Assembly: GCA_037176725.1 (NCBI GenBank)
Contig: JAZBRS010000020.1
Span: 90,218,001-90,282,000 of the forward strand
Source of the DNA: Posidonia oceanica
Lineage: Eukaryota > Streptophyta > Magnoliopsida > Alismatales > Posidoniaceae
Direction of reading: 5' to 3'
DNA length: 64,000 nt
The notes under the pieces were generated by a model, which was not told the DNA's origin, did no database searches, and worked only from the letters and a program-made list of their open reading frames with translations. Below are positions 45,600 to 57,233 of this stretch, piece after piece. Position 1 is the stretch's first letter, and the number at the start of each line of letters is the position of its first letter. The translations under genes and the position numbers were made by a program.

Positions 45600-47066
45600 A
45601 GATGCTGTAGGATCTTCTAGGTACCTGTTATCAAGGCTGTAGATAGTCAGATCACACAAGCATATAATCGCTAACTGAAAGCAGAATCTGAAGCTGGTAA
45701 AGCAGTTCAATATATTCAGCAGTTAACATCAGAACATAGCAGTTAAGCACATATAAGCAGGGGGATTCTGTTGATACGGGGGCGAGGACTGGCAGGAGTT
45801 CTGGACCAGCGCGGCTCGAATGGCGTCAACGCGTGCTTGGTAAGAGTACCGTCTCAGAGCCGGGGCAAGTCTTGCAAAGCGGAATGATTGAAAAGAGGGA
45901 AGGGATGATTGGAAATGCAGATATGCATGATGCGGGTTAATATGCTTTAAATGTGATTGGTATGCTTTGCCCTCAGCATACGGAGTGCTTTGGTGCCTGC
46001 TGTAGAGGAAGGGAGTGGTCTTTGACTCACTGGGCCCTACTTGGACTCCTACCTTGTTGGTGGCACTCCAGAAGGGGTGTTGGTAGTATTCAGGTGGTGG
46101 TGTAGTGAGGACAGCTTACCTGCCAAACTCTTCAGGACCTACACCTACTTTTTCTGCTCTCTTTTTTTTGTTTTCTCCCACATGGGTGTGCAGGCTTTTT
46201 CTGCTCCTGGCTTTGGAGATGATAAGTGTCCATTTTTGAGGTGGGCAAGTTGTGGACTGTTTTAGGCTTACACCCTTGGCTTTCTTTCTAGGATGTGAGG
46301 GGATAATATTGCCTATATTTTTTGGGCTGACTATTGTCCAACCCCTTTCTTTTTTTTTCTCTTTTTTCTTTTCTTACTTGCTTTCTTTTCTTTTTCTCCT
46401 TTTTTTTGCTTGTTTGACTTCTTTTTCTCTTCTTTTTTTTTTCACAGGCTTTTGCTATCTCCATTTTGGAGGTGAAAAGAAGGGTACATAGGTTCATGAA
46501 TGTGGGCCTTGGGTCTCCTCTGAGATGAGCAGAAGGAGCAAGGTTAGACTGCACACCCCTATCTCTAGGGCTGGCTTCTGTCTTCACCTTCGGTTCCTTT
46601 TATATGCCCAAGCTTAGATGTTTACTTACTTTTTTTTTTTTTTTTTTGAGCTCACATCCTAGCATTTTTTCCTCCCTCTAGAGGTGTATGTCCTATGAGT
46701 TTGGGCAGTTCGCCTGTCATGATGGGTGGTGGCTCCCTCACTAGCTAAGACATCCGAGTAGTGCCGGGTGAGGCAAGGTGGACTCCTTCCAGAGCAGGCA
46801 AGCACTTCTGGTTTTCATCATCGGGTAGAAAATGCAATGCATGATTTATGAGGATGATGATGATGATTTGAAAAGGGATGATGTTCGGAAAGGACAAAAT
46901 GCAATGAGAATGCGTAGTGGAGCAGAGATGCAAGAGAAAGGGTAGAAGTAGCATGAAAAAATATACAGGAATAGAGATGCAAGAGGCAAGATAGGAGATG
47001 TGGGGGGATGAGAATGCAAGTGAATAGATGGGGGAGAAGCGTCTACAACGGGGTTGCCCTGGGCTA
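45600..47066 (-). other. Spacer between integrase and accessory ORF in TE-G
   Basis: No gene is seen. The plus strand has T-rich tracts at 46340-46445 and 46625-46650 and a gat/atg microsatellite at 46850-46868. Patches match TE-A 12640-13330. On the minus strand 'aacag' precedes GTACCT at 45620, at the same place as the acceptor-like 'ttgcag' in TE-A. Confidence 0.5.
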
Positions 47067-48400
47067 CTAATAGTGCTTCTTGATGTAGCATAGGTTGACG
47101 GGCTCAGATTGCTCGACCTGATCCATATCCTCAAGAGTTATAGCACTGCCCAAGAAGACTTGCTTGACCACAAAGGGGCCATGCCAATTAGGTCGGAATT
47201 TCCCTTGACCATTAGCTAAGTGAATGGCATGCAGAACAAGGTCTCCTGGCTGGAAGCCTCTGGGCTGAACCTTCTTCAAGTATGATCTGGCCATTCGCTT
47301 CTAGTAGCAGTGAGCATTATGCATAGCTTGCAGTCTGTGCTCATCAATTAGATTTAGTTGGACGCAGCGGTCTTCGACCCATTCTGCTTCTTCCAACTCA
47401 GCTTCCCGTAGGATCCGCAGTGATGGGATCTCTACTTCGATAGGTAGCACCGCCTCCATGCCATACACCAGAGAGTATGGGGTGGCTCCTATTGAAGTCC
47501 GGATAGATGTCTTATATGCCCAGAGTGCGTAAGGAAGCTTGTCGTGCCAGTCCTTATGAGTTTCCGCCATCTTTTTCAGGATCTTAACCAGGTTTCTGTT
47601 GGCGGACACCACCGCGCCGTTCATCTGCGGCCGATAAGGCGAAGATCTATGGTGTTTGATGCTGAAGCTCTGCAGATAGTCTTCAATCCTCTTGGTAATG
47701 AAATTCGTGCCGTTATCAGAGATGAGCGCATGTGGGACCCCATACAGGGCTATGATATTGTTTCTGATAAACTTTTCTGTAGCCACGGCAGTTACTGTTT
47801 TGTAAGAGGCCGCTTCCACCCACTTGGTAAAGTAATCAATCGCTACCAGAATGTAGCGATGACCATTGAAAGCTACAGGGTGGATGGCGCCAATGACATC
47901 AATCCCCTAGGTGGAGAAGGGCCATGGTGACGACATGCTATGCAATTCTTGTGGGGGCGCCCGAATGAAGTTGCCATGCACTTGGCAGTTGTGGCATCAG
48001 CGCACAAACCGACAGCAGTCTGCTTCCATAGTTAGCCAAAAGTATCCTTGAAGCATTATCTTCTTGGCTAGGAGGACGCTATTCATGTGCAGGCCGCAAG
48101 TCCCTGCATGCACTTGAAGCATCAGCATGTCAGCCTTCGATTTGTTCAAGCAGCGCAAGAGCATTTGATTGTATGACCTTCTGTACAACTGTCCCGCCCC
48201 TAATACATACTTTGACGCCAGACACGTCAGAGTTCTTTTATCTGCTGCCGAGGTACCGGGTGGAAGGCTGCCAAACTCTAGGAAGACCTTTATATCTTGA
48301 TACCAGGGCTGCTCCTCTGCTGGATCTGCCTCTTCTATGTTCATGCAGTGCGTAGGCTACTCTATGCGAGTAACAGATACATCCATTATGTTGTCTTTAG
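47067..48400 (-). pseudogene. TE-G integrase, inactive
   Basis: Integrase inserts the element DNA copy into chromosomes. The frame shows the zinc region (VHAGTCGLH ... CHNC), a DDE core with GIDVIGAIHP and LISDNGTNF, and a C-terminal domain (LKKVQPRGFQPGDLV, NWHGPFVVKQVF) ending CYIKKHY. The third catalytic residue is lost: NGAVVSANRN, where TE-A has NGAVESANKN (GAG to GTG). In-frame stops at 48357, 47997, 47907 and 47301 match CAG, CGA, TGG and CAG codons by comparison with TE-A or the motif. The frame is the same as that of the archaeal-type RNase H upstream. Confidence 0.92.
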
Positions 48401-48845
48401 GTATGCTGAGCCAGGACGCTAGGGTTGCTAACGCATCTGCATATGCGTTCCTTGCTCAGTTCATGTATGTGAAGCGGATGCTCGCAAACTGTTCTATCAG
48501 CTTCAGCAGGTGTTCATGATATGGTAGTAACTTTGGATCCTTTGTCCTCTAGTCGCCATTTACTTGAGAGATCACCAGCATGGCATCATCGTGCACAAGC
48601 AGCTTTTGTACCTCATGCTCGAGGGCAACATTCAGTCCTAAGATGCATGCCTCATACTCTACCTCATTATTGGTGCATCTGAAGGTCAGCTTCCTGGAGA
48701 AGGGAATCATCTGTCCCTGAGGCGTTGTCAGCACTACGCCTATGCCTTGGCCCTTCTTGTTCACAGCACCATCAAAGTATAACTGCCACTGCTCTTGATC
48801 TTCAGGGTCATTCTCCTCAGAATCCTCCATTGCAAAAAGGATGTC
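48401..48845 (-). pseudogene. TE-G archaeal-type RNase H domain
   Basis: This extra RNase H domain, known from the plant Tat lineage, follows the ordinary RNase H of RT. Seen here are WQLYFDGAVNKKGQGIGVVL (first Asp), NNEVEYEACILGL (Glu), HDDAMLVISQVNGD (Asp) and the tail YADALATLASWLSIP. Stops at 48549 (TAG, probably for TGG) and 48456 (TGA for CGA, as in TE-A) break it. A frame change near 48860 separates it from the RT part. It probably degrades RNA in RNA-DNA hybrids or assists primer removal. Confidence 0.88.
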
Positions 48846-50505
48846 TTCATCTGGGAACTGCGTCTGGGTGGCTGGTATTCAGGCAGAGGGAACTCAGCAA
48901 GATGGTCTGCCATAGCTTGGCTCTTCATGGACTTCTAAGTGACAAAGGTGATGTCGTACTGAGACAGTAGCACCTGCCACTTAACACATCTGCCTACCAT
49001 GGCCGACTTCTGAAAGAGGAACTTGATAGGATCATGCCAGCACAAGAGCTGAACTGGGTATGCCATCATGTAATGCCTTAATTTCTGTGCAGCCCAGACA
49101 AGAGATAGGCAAGTCTTTTCTATTGTACTGTACCTGGCTTCGCATTCATTAAACTTCTTGCTCAGGTAATAAATGGCCCGCTCCTTTCTACCTGACTCAT
49201 CATGTTGGCCCAAGACGGCGCCCATGGAATGTTGCGTGGTAGAAAGGTAGAGAAGTAAGGGTCTCCCTGGTGTGGGCGGAACCAGGACAGGAGGCTTGAC
49301 CAACAGCTGCTTGATCTTGTCAAATGCAGCCTGGCACTCCTCGCTCCAATCAATCTGTGCATTCTTCTTTAGGAGCTTGAATATTGGCTCGCAGATGGGC
49401 ATAAGCTGTGCAATGAAGCGACTGATATATTGTAAACGCCCTAGCAGGCCCCTGACCTCCTTTTCAGTCCTAAGGGGTGGCATGTCCACGATGGCTTTTG
49501 CTTTCATCGGGTCCACTTCAATTCCCCTTTGGCTAACAATGTTGCCCAGCAGTTTGCTAGAAGACACCCCGAATACACACTTGTTGGGGTTGAGGCGCAG
49601 CTTATACTTTCTCAGGCGGTCAAAGAGCTTTTTCAAATAGGCAAGGTGATCCTCAGGCTCTTTGGTTTTAGTAATCATATCATCTACATAGACCTCCACT
49701 TCTTGGTGCATGAGGTCGTGGAATAGTGCAGTCATGGCCCTCTGATAGGTTGCACTAGTATTCTTCAGTCCAAACGGCATAACTTGGTAGCAGAAGACTC
49801 CCCAGGGGGTGATAAATGAAGTCTTTCCATGTCTTCTTCTACCATTTTGATCTGGTTATAACCAGAGAAGTCGTCCATGAAGGTGAGCATCTTGTGGCCC
49901 GCTGTATTGTCGACGAGGACGTCAATGTGAGGCAATGGGAAATCGTCCTTGGGACTCACCTTGTTCAGGTCCCTATAGTCGATACAAATCCGGACTCGGC
50001 CATCTTTCTTGGGCACAGGTACAATGTTTGCCAGCCACTCAGGATAAAGGACGACCTTCAGGAAATTGACTTTGTGCTGCTTCATGATCTCTTCTTTGAT
50101 CATAAGCAGCCACTGTGGTCGCCATCTTCTCAGTTTTTGCTTTATTGGCTTGGCATCTGGATTCAAGGGCAAGTTGTGCACCACTATCTCTATATTAAGG
50201 CCGACCATATCTTCATAACTCCAGGCGAAGACATCCGCATACTCCTTCAGGAATGCGATGAACTCTGCTCTAGCCTGGGGTGATAGTCGGGCACCGATAC
50301 GAACTTCTCTGGCTTCTTCAGCTGTGCTGATATTAACAACCTCTGTTTCTTCTTCAACATGTAGGTTGGGGCCTTCTAGATCATTGTCATAGGGCCAGAA
50401 CTCGGGTAATGGTTCATCAATCTCATCCTCACCCGTAACATCCTCCTCTCCATATGCAATAAGTTCCGAGAGGATCTCTTTCAAAAGAAGGGTTTGTGAT
50501 GTCAA
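48846..50505 (-). pseudogene. TE-G reverse transcriptase and RNase H
   Basis: RT copies the element RNA into DNA. The first frame (50505-49765) has an acidic start, the linker QARAEFIAFLKEYADVFAWS, and RT motifs PKKDGRVRICIDYRDLNKVS and FMDDFSGYNQIKM. The reading then shifts: a missing base in an A run near 49830 moves it to the frame 49780-48935 with MPFGLKNTSATYQRAM, the catalytic YVDDM, and the RNase H region (KERAIYYLSKKFNECEARYS). It ends at a TAG at 48935 in TFVT*KSMKSQAMADHLAEF, where related elements have Gln. The catalytic aspartates are intact but the frameshift and stop destroy the product. Confidence 0.92.
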
Positions 50506-52063
50506 AATAGTGTATATGTTCTGCTGCTCGGCCCTGGTGACGCTTCAGGATGGTCACGCTTACTCGAGTGTTCTTGTATCCTCGGTGCACGACCTCCGTC
50601 CTGGCAACTTCCCCTGCTTACTCTGGCCTGATTGACTCTGCTAAGTGCTCTACTGCTGACTCTGCTGATGGCTCTACTGATTCTGTCAATGACACTGCTG
50701 ATGGCCCTACTGATAACTCTGTTACTGATGCTGCTTTCAGCTCTGTTACTACTTGAACTGTTGGCTCAGTTGCTGTTTGGACTGTTGATGCTTCCTTCCC
50801 TGCGTCTTCTAGTGCACTTGCAGAGGGTATGCCAGACTGGCGGCTGATCTGGGCACTGCCGCTTGCTACACTACCCGAGTGGGGCATGTGCTGCACAAAC
50901 CACTTAGACCCACCTTTAGGTTGCAGAGTAATGAGCTCATCTGGTCTAGGGGAGTCCGACGCTGCTGAGTCTTCTTCTAAGACCATGATAGAGGCATGGT
51001 CTTCCTACGGGGGAGGGTCCATAACCACAGCTTTCCCTTTCCTCTTTCCAGTTTGGTGTTCTGCCAGGTCCTCTGCTATCGACTTGAGCTGTTCCTGATA
51101 TAGTAGCTCTAAGTCTCCCATCCATGAATCGACCTGGGCTTCTACCACCATTCCTTTCTCCTCATCCGAGGGTGAGTCGACGTAGTAGGTGCCGGGGGCC
51201 TATGGCTCTGGCCCGGCTGCTAGATGTATTACCGCCCTTGATGTTTGCATTGTCTGGCCCGTGGGCGCGCCTGATTGCGGCGGCTTCAAGATCGAAGATC
51301 CAAACTGACTGGTCAGCGGGGCCACAGATGGGTGCGCTACCAAGGTCACTGTTGCGGTTGGAGGGTAGGCAAAGGTGCTCTTCTGAGGACCCAAGGGTTG
51401 GGAAGCTGTGTTGCTCAATTGGACCTCTGCATCTTGTAGTGACAGTGTGGGTGCGGCCTTTGACGCCATGGGGGCTTGCCACGAGGGTTGCTATTTTGCG
51501 GCAGGAAGATGTGTTGCAGACGGCACCGGCTACACTTTTTGTGATGCGGCTACTGAAGTGGGCCGAGTCGCGTTGCTGGCTGAATTGGCTAACTGTCCCT
51601 TTAGAGAGGGTGACAGCGGTATTGATGCAACTGCGACCGCAGGTAGATTGCCTGACTGTGCCTGAAGGGGTGTCCCTGACTTCTGAGTTGCCGCTGCTGC
51701 TTGTGCTTGTGATACTGATGTGGCTGCAGAAATGTGAAAGCTTGTCAGTTCTGCCATAGGGCCTGTTAAGTTGACTGCTGTATCTATTGAGGGTAGGGCC
51801 AAACAAACCGACCAAGGTGCCTCCGTGCTGATCAGAGCTTTGCCACCAGTTGGGACTGCCTCTACTGCGCCAGACTGCTCCTCATCCGAGTAGTAGTCCT
51901 CAATGCAGACCCAATCTTTTGCCGGCACTGCGGCTTGACCATCAATTGATCCTAGAATACCTGCACTAGTGAAGTTAGTGAGGTCCCTAGGGATGACCGT
52001 CTTCTGATCTTTCAGTTGAAAGCAGTCATCTTCATTGGGCTTGGGCTCGTAACTGAGGCCTTC
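50506..52063 (-). pseudogene. TE-G linker between protease and RT
   Basis: A low-complexity stretch rich in Ala, Ser, Thr and Val is read in several minus-strand frames (51928-51530, 50986-50618). It has no catalytic motif. Ogre elements are known to have an intron between protease and RT; I cannot identify splice sites with confidence here. Plus-strand ORFs at 51124-51759 are shadows. Confidence 0.5.
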
Positions 52064-53300
52064 TCATTTCCTCCGCTCCACTGCTATGATCGGCTCTGCA
52101 ATCCCCCGCCCGTGACGCCCGAGCGGTGTACCCTTAACGTAACCCCATCTGTGACATACATTCTCGATCATTTGAAAAGGGTTATTGTGAACGGCCAAGG
52201 AGTTGACGTGTTCAAAGTTAGGAATGAAGTTAACCGGCTCACACCGATTAACACAATACAAAGCATCAGAGGTTTCACGGTCAAAAGGGATGGTTTGTGA
52301 CGAGACGGGGGAGACTGCCTCGATCCGCTCCTTCTCAAAGTTCTCCGCCATGACGATAATGACATCATCGCTGCGGCGGTACTTTATCATGCGATGGAGG
52401 GTCGAGGGAAGGACCTGATGCTTGTGGAGCCAAGGGTGCCCAAGCAGGAAATTGAAATTTGGCTTCAAGTGGACGACATAGAATTCTACATCGAATACGA
52501 CTAGGCCATTGGCAGGAGGAATAATCATGATCCCTAGAGCGTCATGGTGGGTATTGTCAAAATCTGTCATTCCTTTTACAGCTGGTGTGATATCCTCGGC
52601 TTTGAATCCGAGCTTTGTTGCAGTACGCAAGGGTAGACATTAAGGCCTGACCCGTTATCAACCAGTGTGAGGGAAATGCAAAACTTTTTGAACTGAACCA
52701 TGACGAACAAGGGTTGGTTGTGATTAATCCCCACCGGAGGCAGCTCATCACTAGTAAAAGAGATGATCTGAGACTTCGCATTCATCCCTACCATGCTTTC
52801 CAAGGCTAAAGGCTCAATAGACTGGGACACACGGGCGGCTTGGAACACACGAAGAAAAGCTTCATGGTGTTCGGCAGGTGTGTATCAGGTCCCAAATGGA
52901 AATGTTGGCTTTAACCTTCTTAAGTTGGGAAGTAATGTCAGCCTTAGGTTGGTTCTTTTTGGCAGTAGGAGGGGTGGCTTTGGTGGCAAGCTCTAAAGGG
53001 ACAGTCACAAGGGATTGGCTATAGGCCTGGCTTACTATAGGTTGGGCAGAGGTTTAGCTTACTACAGGTTGGCTAGAGGCCTGGTTTGTTATAGGTTGGC
53101 TAGAGGGTGGGGGAATAGCAGGTTCTGGATAGTTTGGCCTAACTACCATTGTTGGGGGGTCTGTAGACCCTCCCCGATCGCGTTACTTTCGCACACATTT
53201 CTGTGGCGTAGTTGTATGGTACGCGATGGGTGTCCTGAGTTAAATCAATAACCACAGGAGCACGTGCTGCAAGCACAGGAGGGGCTGTAGGGGCGCTTAC
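52064..53300 (-). pseudogene. TE-G protease region with G-patch-like tail
   Basis: The order on the minus strand is a VTRSGRVYRPP motif (about 53170), KKVKANISIWDL (about 52910), EHHEAFLRVFQAARVSQS, SFTSDELPPVG, then the retropepsin-like LVDNGSGLNVYP (about 52640) and FNFLLGHPWLHKHQVLPSTL (about 52430). The end RWGYVKGTPLGRHGRGI (about 52130) looks like a G-patch. The D-N-G-S sequence stands where retropepsins have the catalytic Asp. At least two frame changes (near 52870 and 52610) and stops break the reading. Direct repeats of 'aggttggctagagg..ttag' lie at 53010-53110. Confidence 0.82.
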
Positions 53301-53510
53301 TGGATACTGAGGAGAGGGGTAAGGTTGTTGGGGAGGGAAGGCAGGGGTTGGCTGAGGTCTGCCTAAAAGGTGTACAGGGGATCCTAACTGAGGCCACCCT
53401 AAGAGATGGATAGGGGATCTAGGCTGGGACCTAGCTAGGAGGTGTATAGGGGGTTGAGCCTGTGGAAGTACAGTAGGGGGCGCAAAGGGGCACTCCGACC
53501 TGGCACGCGG

Positions 53511-55884
53511 TCAGATCATGTGAACTCCCGACTCGGAGCCGGCAACAGCTGCAAGATAAAGATCAACAGGAAAGGGCTCAGAGATATCAGAGATGAGATC
53601 AGAATGGTCTACTACGGATGTAGTAGGCCCAGAAGGGAAAAGAGAGTGAATACCTGAGGTTCCCGCACCTCCCGGATAAGAGTGCTCTGGTAGAGGTTGG
53701 CGGACGATGTCAGAATGAGGGGGAACAGATGAAAGAGCAGATGCATGAGTGGGTGCATGAGTGGATGCCTCGTGCGTGACGATCACAATCGTTCCCGATT
53801 CGATCAAGTCCTGAATAGCATTCCGTAGGGTGAAGCAATTGTCCGTCGAGTGCCCGACACTTCGATGGAAATTGCAAAAGAGGTTCGCATTATACCAATG
53901 CGGCAAGGGATTTGGGGGCAGGCGAACCTCCGGGAATCTCAGGAGCGATGCAACCTTTGGCAACATGGCCATGAGCAGTTCCACCAGTGGGGCGAACTTC
54001 CGCTTCTCAGTGGGTGGCCTTCTTTGCCTCGGGTATGAGCCTTGCTGGACCGGTGCAGTGGGATAGACTGGTCTAGCGGTGGTAGTGATCTGTGGTGTGG
54101 GTGGATTCCTAGGTGCAAGAGCATACACCATTTGAGCTGGGGCAGGCCGGGACGGCAAGTGAACAGGCACAGTAGGGGAATCGACGAATGCAATAGCGGT
54201 CTTTGGAGAGTCTTTCTTCTTGGGACGATTGTTGCTGCTACCGCTATTGTTGTTGGAGGTGCTACTGTTGGCACTGTTACTGCTGATCGCGGCCTGCTTA
54301 GTGAACGCAGAGAGAGCAGGGAAGTTGCCACTCCCCAAAGAACTCTCTACGTGCGCTCCAGCTCGGATTAGTGCTGCAAAAGTAGTAACAGGTTGAATGC
54401 TAAGCAGAGCCCCGAGAGATGGTTGCGCCCCCTTGATAACGATCTCAATAGACTCCTCGTTAGAGGGTCTATCTCGAACCTGTGAAGCAAGGGCGCGCCA
54501 GCGGCCGACGTACTCCCTGAACGGCTCACTGGGATTTTGCTTGGTTGCGATCAGGTCCGCGTACTTTGGGACCAAATCGAGGTTGAAGGAATATTGTTCC
54601 AGGAACGCCTGACTGAGGTCGTTCCAAGTCTTGATGGCTGACATATCAAGTGAGGTGAACCACTTGAGTGCCGACCCAGTCAAGCTCTTCTGGAACAGGT
54701 GGATTAGCAACCTCTCGTCAGCCTGGAGCTGAGCGAGATCACCGTAATACACCTTCAGATGTGCTACAGGACAGCCCCTACCATTATATTTGTCGAAGTC
54801 TGGGATTTTAAACTACGGAGGGAGTACCGCCTTTGGAAAGCAACAGACGTCCCGGAACTGGTAGGTCTGGTGCTCAGTACCCTGCACTAGTCGTAGTGCC
54901 TTCTCCAAGACGTCCATCTGGTTATTGATGGGGTCTGGATTTGCTACCATAGGAGAGGGATTGACAGGGGTAGTGAGCACATACATCGAGTGGGTCGCAC
55001 CTAAGTGCTCCTCCGGATCTACCTTAGCGTCGCCTGGTGGAGCAACGGAATGGCCGACGTATCCGTGCGCTGGAACAATGTATGCAGGAATGTATGCAGG
55101 GTTCTGGGCCTGATGCAAGGGAGGAGGATAAATGACACGCTATGTTGTGGAAGGTGTAGTGTGCTGGAGCACCAGTTGCTGCCCAGGCGGGGTGCCAGAC
55201 AGCGAGCCAGTGGGGTACTGTGCTCCAGCCAGCCCAAAGGACTGGCCACCAGGGGGCGGAGGTGCATGCTGTGCTATGTGTTGTGCTGTGGGAGGCGGTA
55301 AACGGGCCCCTATCGTTGGAACCATGAGCAATTAAGACGATGGTCGAGGCGGAGGTGTTGTGGCAAAAGGATGATTTGCAGGAACTGGCCGCAAGGGAAC
55401 CTCAGAAGTGATAGGAGTGAAGGAGGGACGAACCAATAGAGCCATGCCCTGTAGTCTCTGAGCGAGCTCCATCAGGTGCTGGTACTGTGCCTCAGGCGTC
55501 CCATCAGCGGGAACGCTGAAGTGCAGTGCCAGCGAGGGTTGAGAAGCAAGTGGCACGGACACAGACTGTCTGGGAGAAACAGGTCCTACAGCAAGAGTCG
55601 CAGTAGTGGTAGAAGGGATGTCAATGGTGACGTATCCCTGGGAAGGAGGGGCCAAAGGCGTCTCCGGAAGGCGAGTAACGATCATCAAGATGGACTCGGC
55701 GACCGGATCTGGAGGGACAGATGCTTGCCAATGTCCTGGGACGAACTGAGATACCAGAGGCGTCAGGAGGGAACCCTAGCGTCACAGGAGGCACAAAGGG
55801 AACTAAAGGAGCAACCGGAGGGGCCGAAGCGGAAACATCCTCCGTGACAAGAGTAAGGAGAGGCTCACTAATGTACTAGGCCAT
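53511..55884 (-). pseudogene. TE-G gag, broken
   Basis: From about 55688 to 53511 one frame carries Gag. It has a Pro/Thr-rich N-terminal part, DVLEKALRLVQGTEHQTYQF, a Gag core (VYYGDLAQLQADERLLI, LKWFTSLDMSAIKTW, FNLDLVPKYADL, EYVGRWRALASQVRDRP), a Ser/Asn-rich linker, and the zinc knuckle FCNFHRSVGHSTDNC followed by FTLRNAIQDLI. Stops are at 55332, 55140 and 54813. An upstream start MA*YISEPL at 55884 is in another frame and has a TAG at 55876, probably from CAG. TE-C gag aligns throughout. Gag would form cytoplasmic particles. Confidence 0.9.
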
Positions 55885-57213
55885 TGCTGACCGAGAGCGC
55901 GTGAGGATAGGGCTGTGACAGGGATGAAGAGGACGAGTCCTAGTAGGAGCTATTGTCGCAAAGGTGGATAGCTCAGAAAGGGAATGGTTGCGAACAAAGG
56001 TTGCAACAAGGGTGTCAGTAGGGGACAGTACTCAAGCTCCAGCAAGGGAACTCGCTTACCGATCACTGCTGATACAAATAGAAGCAAATAGGGATTAGAA
56101 ACTGAAAGAAAGATGCAAATGAGTTAAGTTAAATGGCATGAATGATATGTACGCTTTCTAGCATGCTCTCCCTCACCAATCTAGTGTGTCCTAGTAGGTA
56201 GCCTACTTCGGGTACTCACAGGTGTACGGGTCACCGACTCAGGTCAGAAAAAGCAGGTCCCTTGTCCAAATCCTAGCCAAAGCTGAGGTAATAATAGGGT
56301 GGTGCGTTGGTGGCCCTGACCTCGCTGAAACTTGGGTAGTACCCTCCACTAGCACTGACACGACCCTTGGACATAGGGCGACAGACCGACTGACTTGGGC
56401 CATGCCAAAAGCAGTGGAACAAGAGGTCGGGACTGTCCTTCACAGACTAGTAGGTGGACTCAGATGAGAGGATGCATGCCCTATATGATGCTTATGCAAA
56501 TGATTAGAGTTTTTTATCTTGCGTGTTTTATTAACTCAAGGGGGTGCAAGTTTGTTTGAAGTCTCTAGTTGCTCCTAGAACTTCTTTTTACTTGCCATTT
56601 TTAGTTAGCCTCAGGGAAAGCAATCAGTCTCTACTATCCTATACATGGCATGTGCAAAAGGGAAGAAAATCAATCAAATATGGTAGGCAAACAACATACA
56701 ACACTGCAAAAGGCAAGTGCATGGCATGTGCAGGTGTTTGTGAGTATGATAGTGAAGGGAAAGCATTCATCATATCGAAAGGCATATATACAGGGCATGT
56801 GCGTGTGTAGTGGCATAGCAAGGGTGTAAAAGAAGCATTCATCACTCAAAAAGCATGTATTGTTGCCAAGCAAGTATGTAGACATGCATTATGCAAGAAA
56901 TAAAGCAATAATAAGCTAATAGGCAAAGAAAATAAAGACAGGTAAGCAGTAAAGCAGATAAGAGCAGAACAAGGAATAAAGCAAGTAAACAAGCAAGAAA
57001 GCCAAAGCAGACAAGGCAAAGCAAATGCCAAGGCAAAGCAGGCGAGGCAGGTGCCAAACCTAAGCAGAGTAACCACAAGGTGACTCGCTAGGAGTTGGTA
57101 CAGAGGAGCAAGCAAAATAGGCAAAAGAGGCAAAGGCAAACAAAGACACAAAGGCAAGCAAAGATGCAAAAGCAGGCGAGCGAAAAGCCAGAAGCGAAAG
57201 CTGAAGTCTGTCA
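55885..57213 (-). other. TE-G leader, non-coding
   Basis: No gene is visible between the primer-binding site and gag. The segment 56190-56470 matches the TE-C leader. 56880-57190 is rich in 'aaagcaag' and 'ggcaaagcag' words; ORFs there are composition effects. Confidence 0.6.
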
Positions 57214-57232
57214 ATCCCCAGCGGAGTTGCCA
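57214..57232 (-). other. Primer-binding site of TE-G (tRNA-Arg type)
   Basis: On the minus strand TGGCAACTCCGCTGGGGAT lies one base after the LTR end ..TTACTACA. It fits plant tRNA-Arg with one mismatch in the first six bases compared with TGGCGACTCC and proves that the LTR at 57234 is the 5' LTR. Confidence 0.8.
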
Positions 57233-57233
57233 C

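Noticed and set aside
51124..51815. 211-217 codon ORFs on both strands between protease and RT
   Set aside because: The plus-strand ORF is the shadow of the low-complexity linker of TE-G pol, and no motif supports a separate gene.
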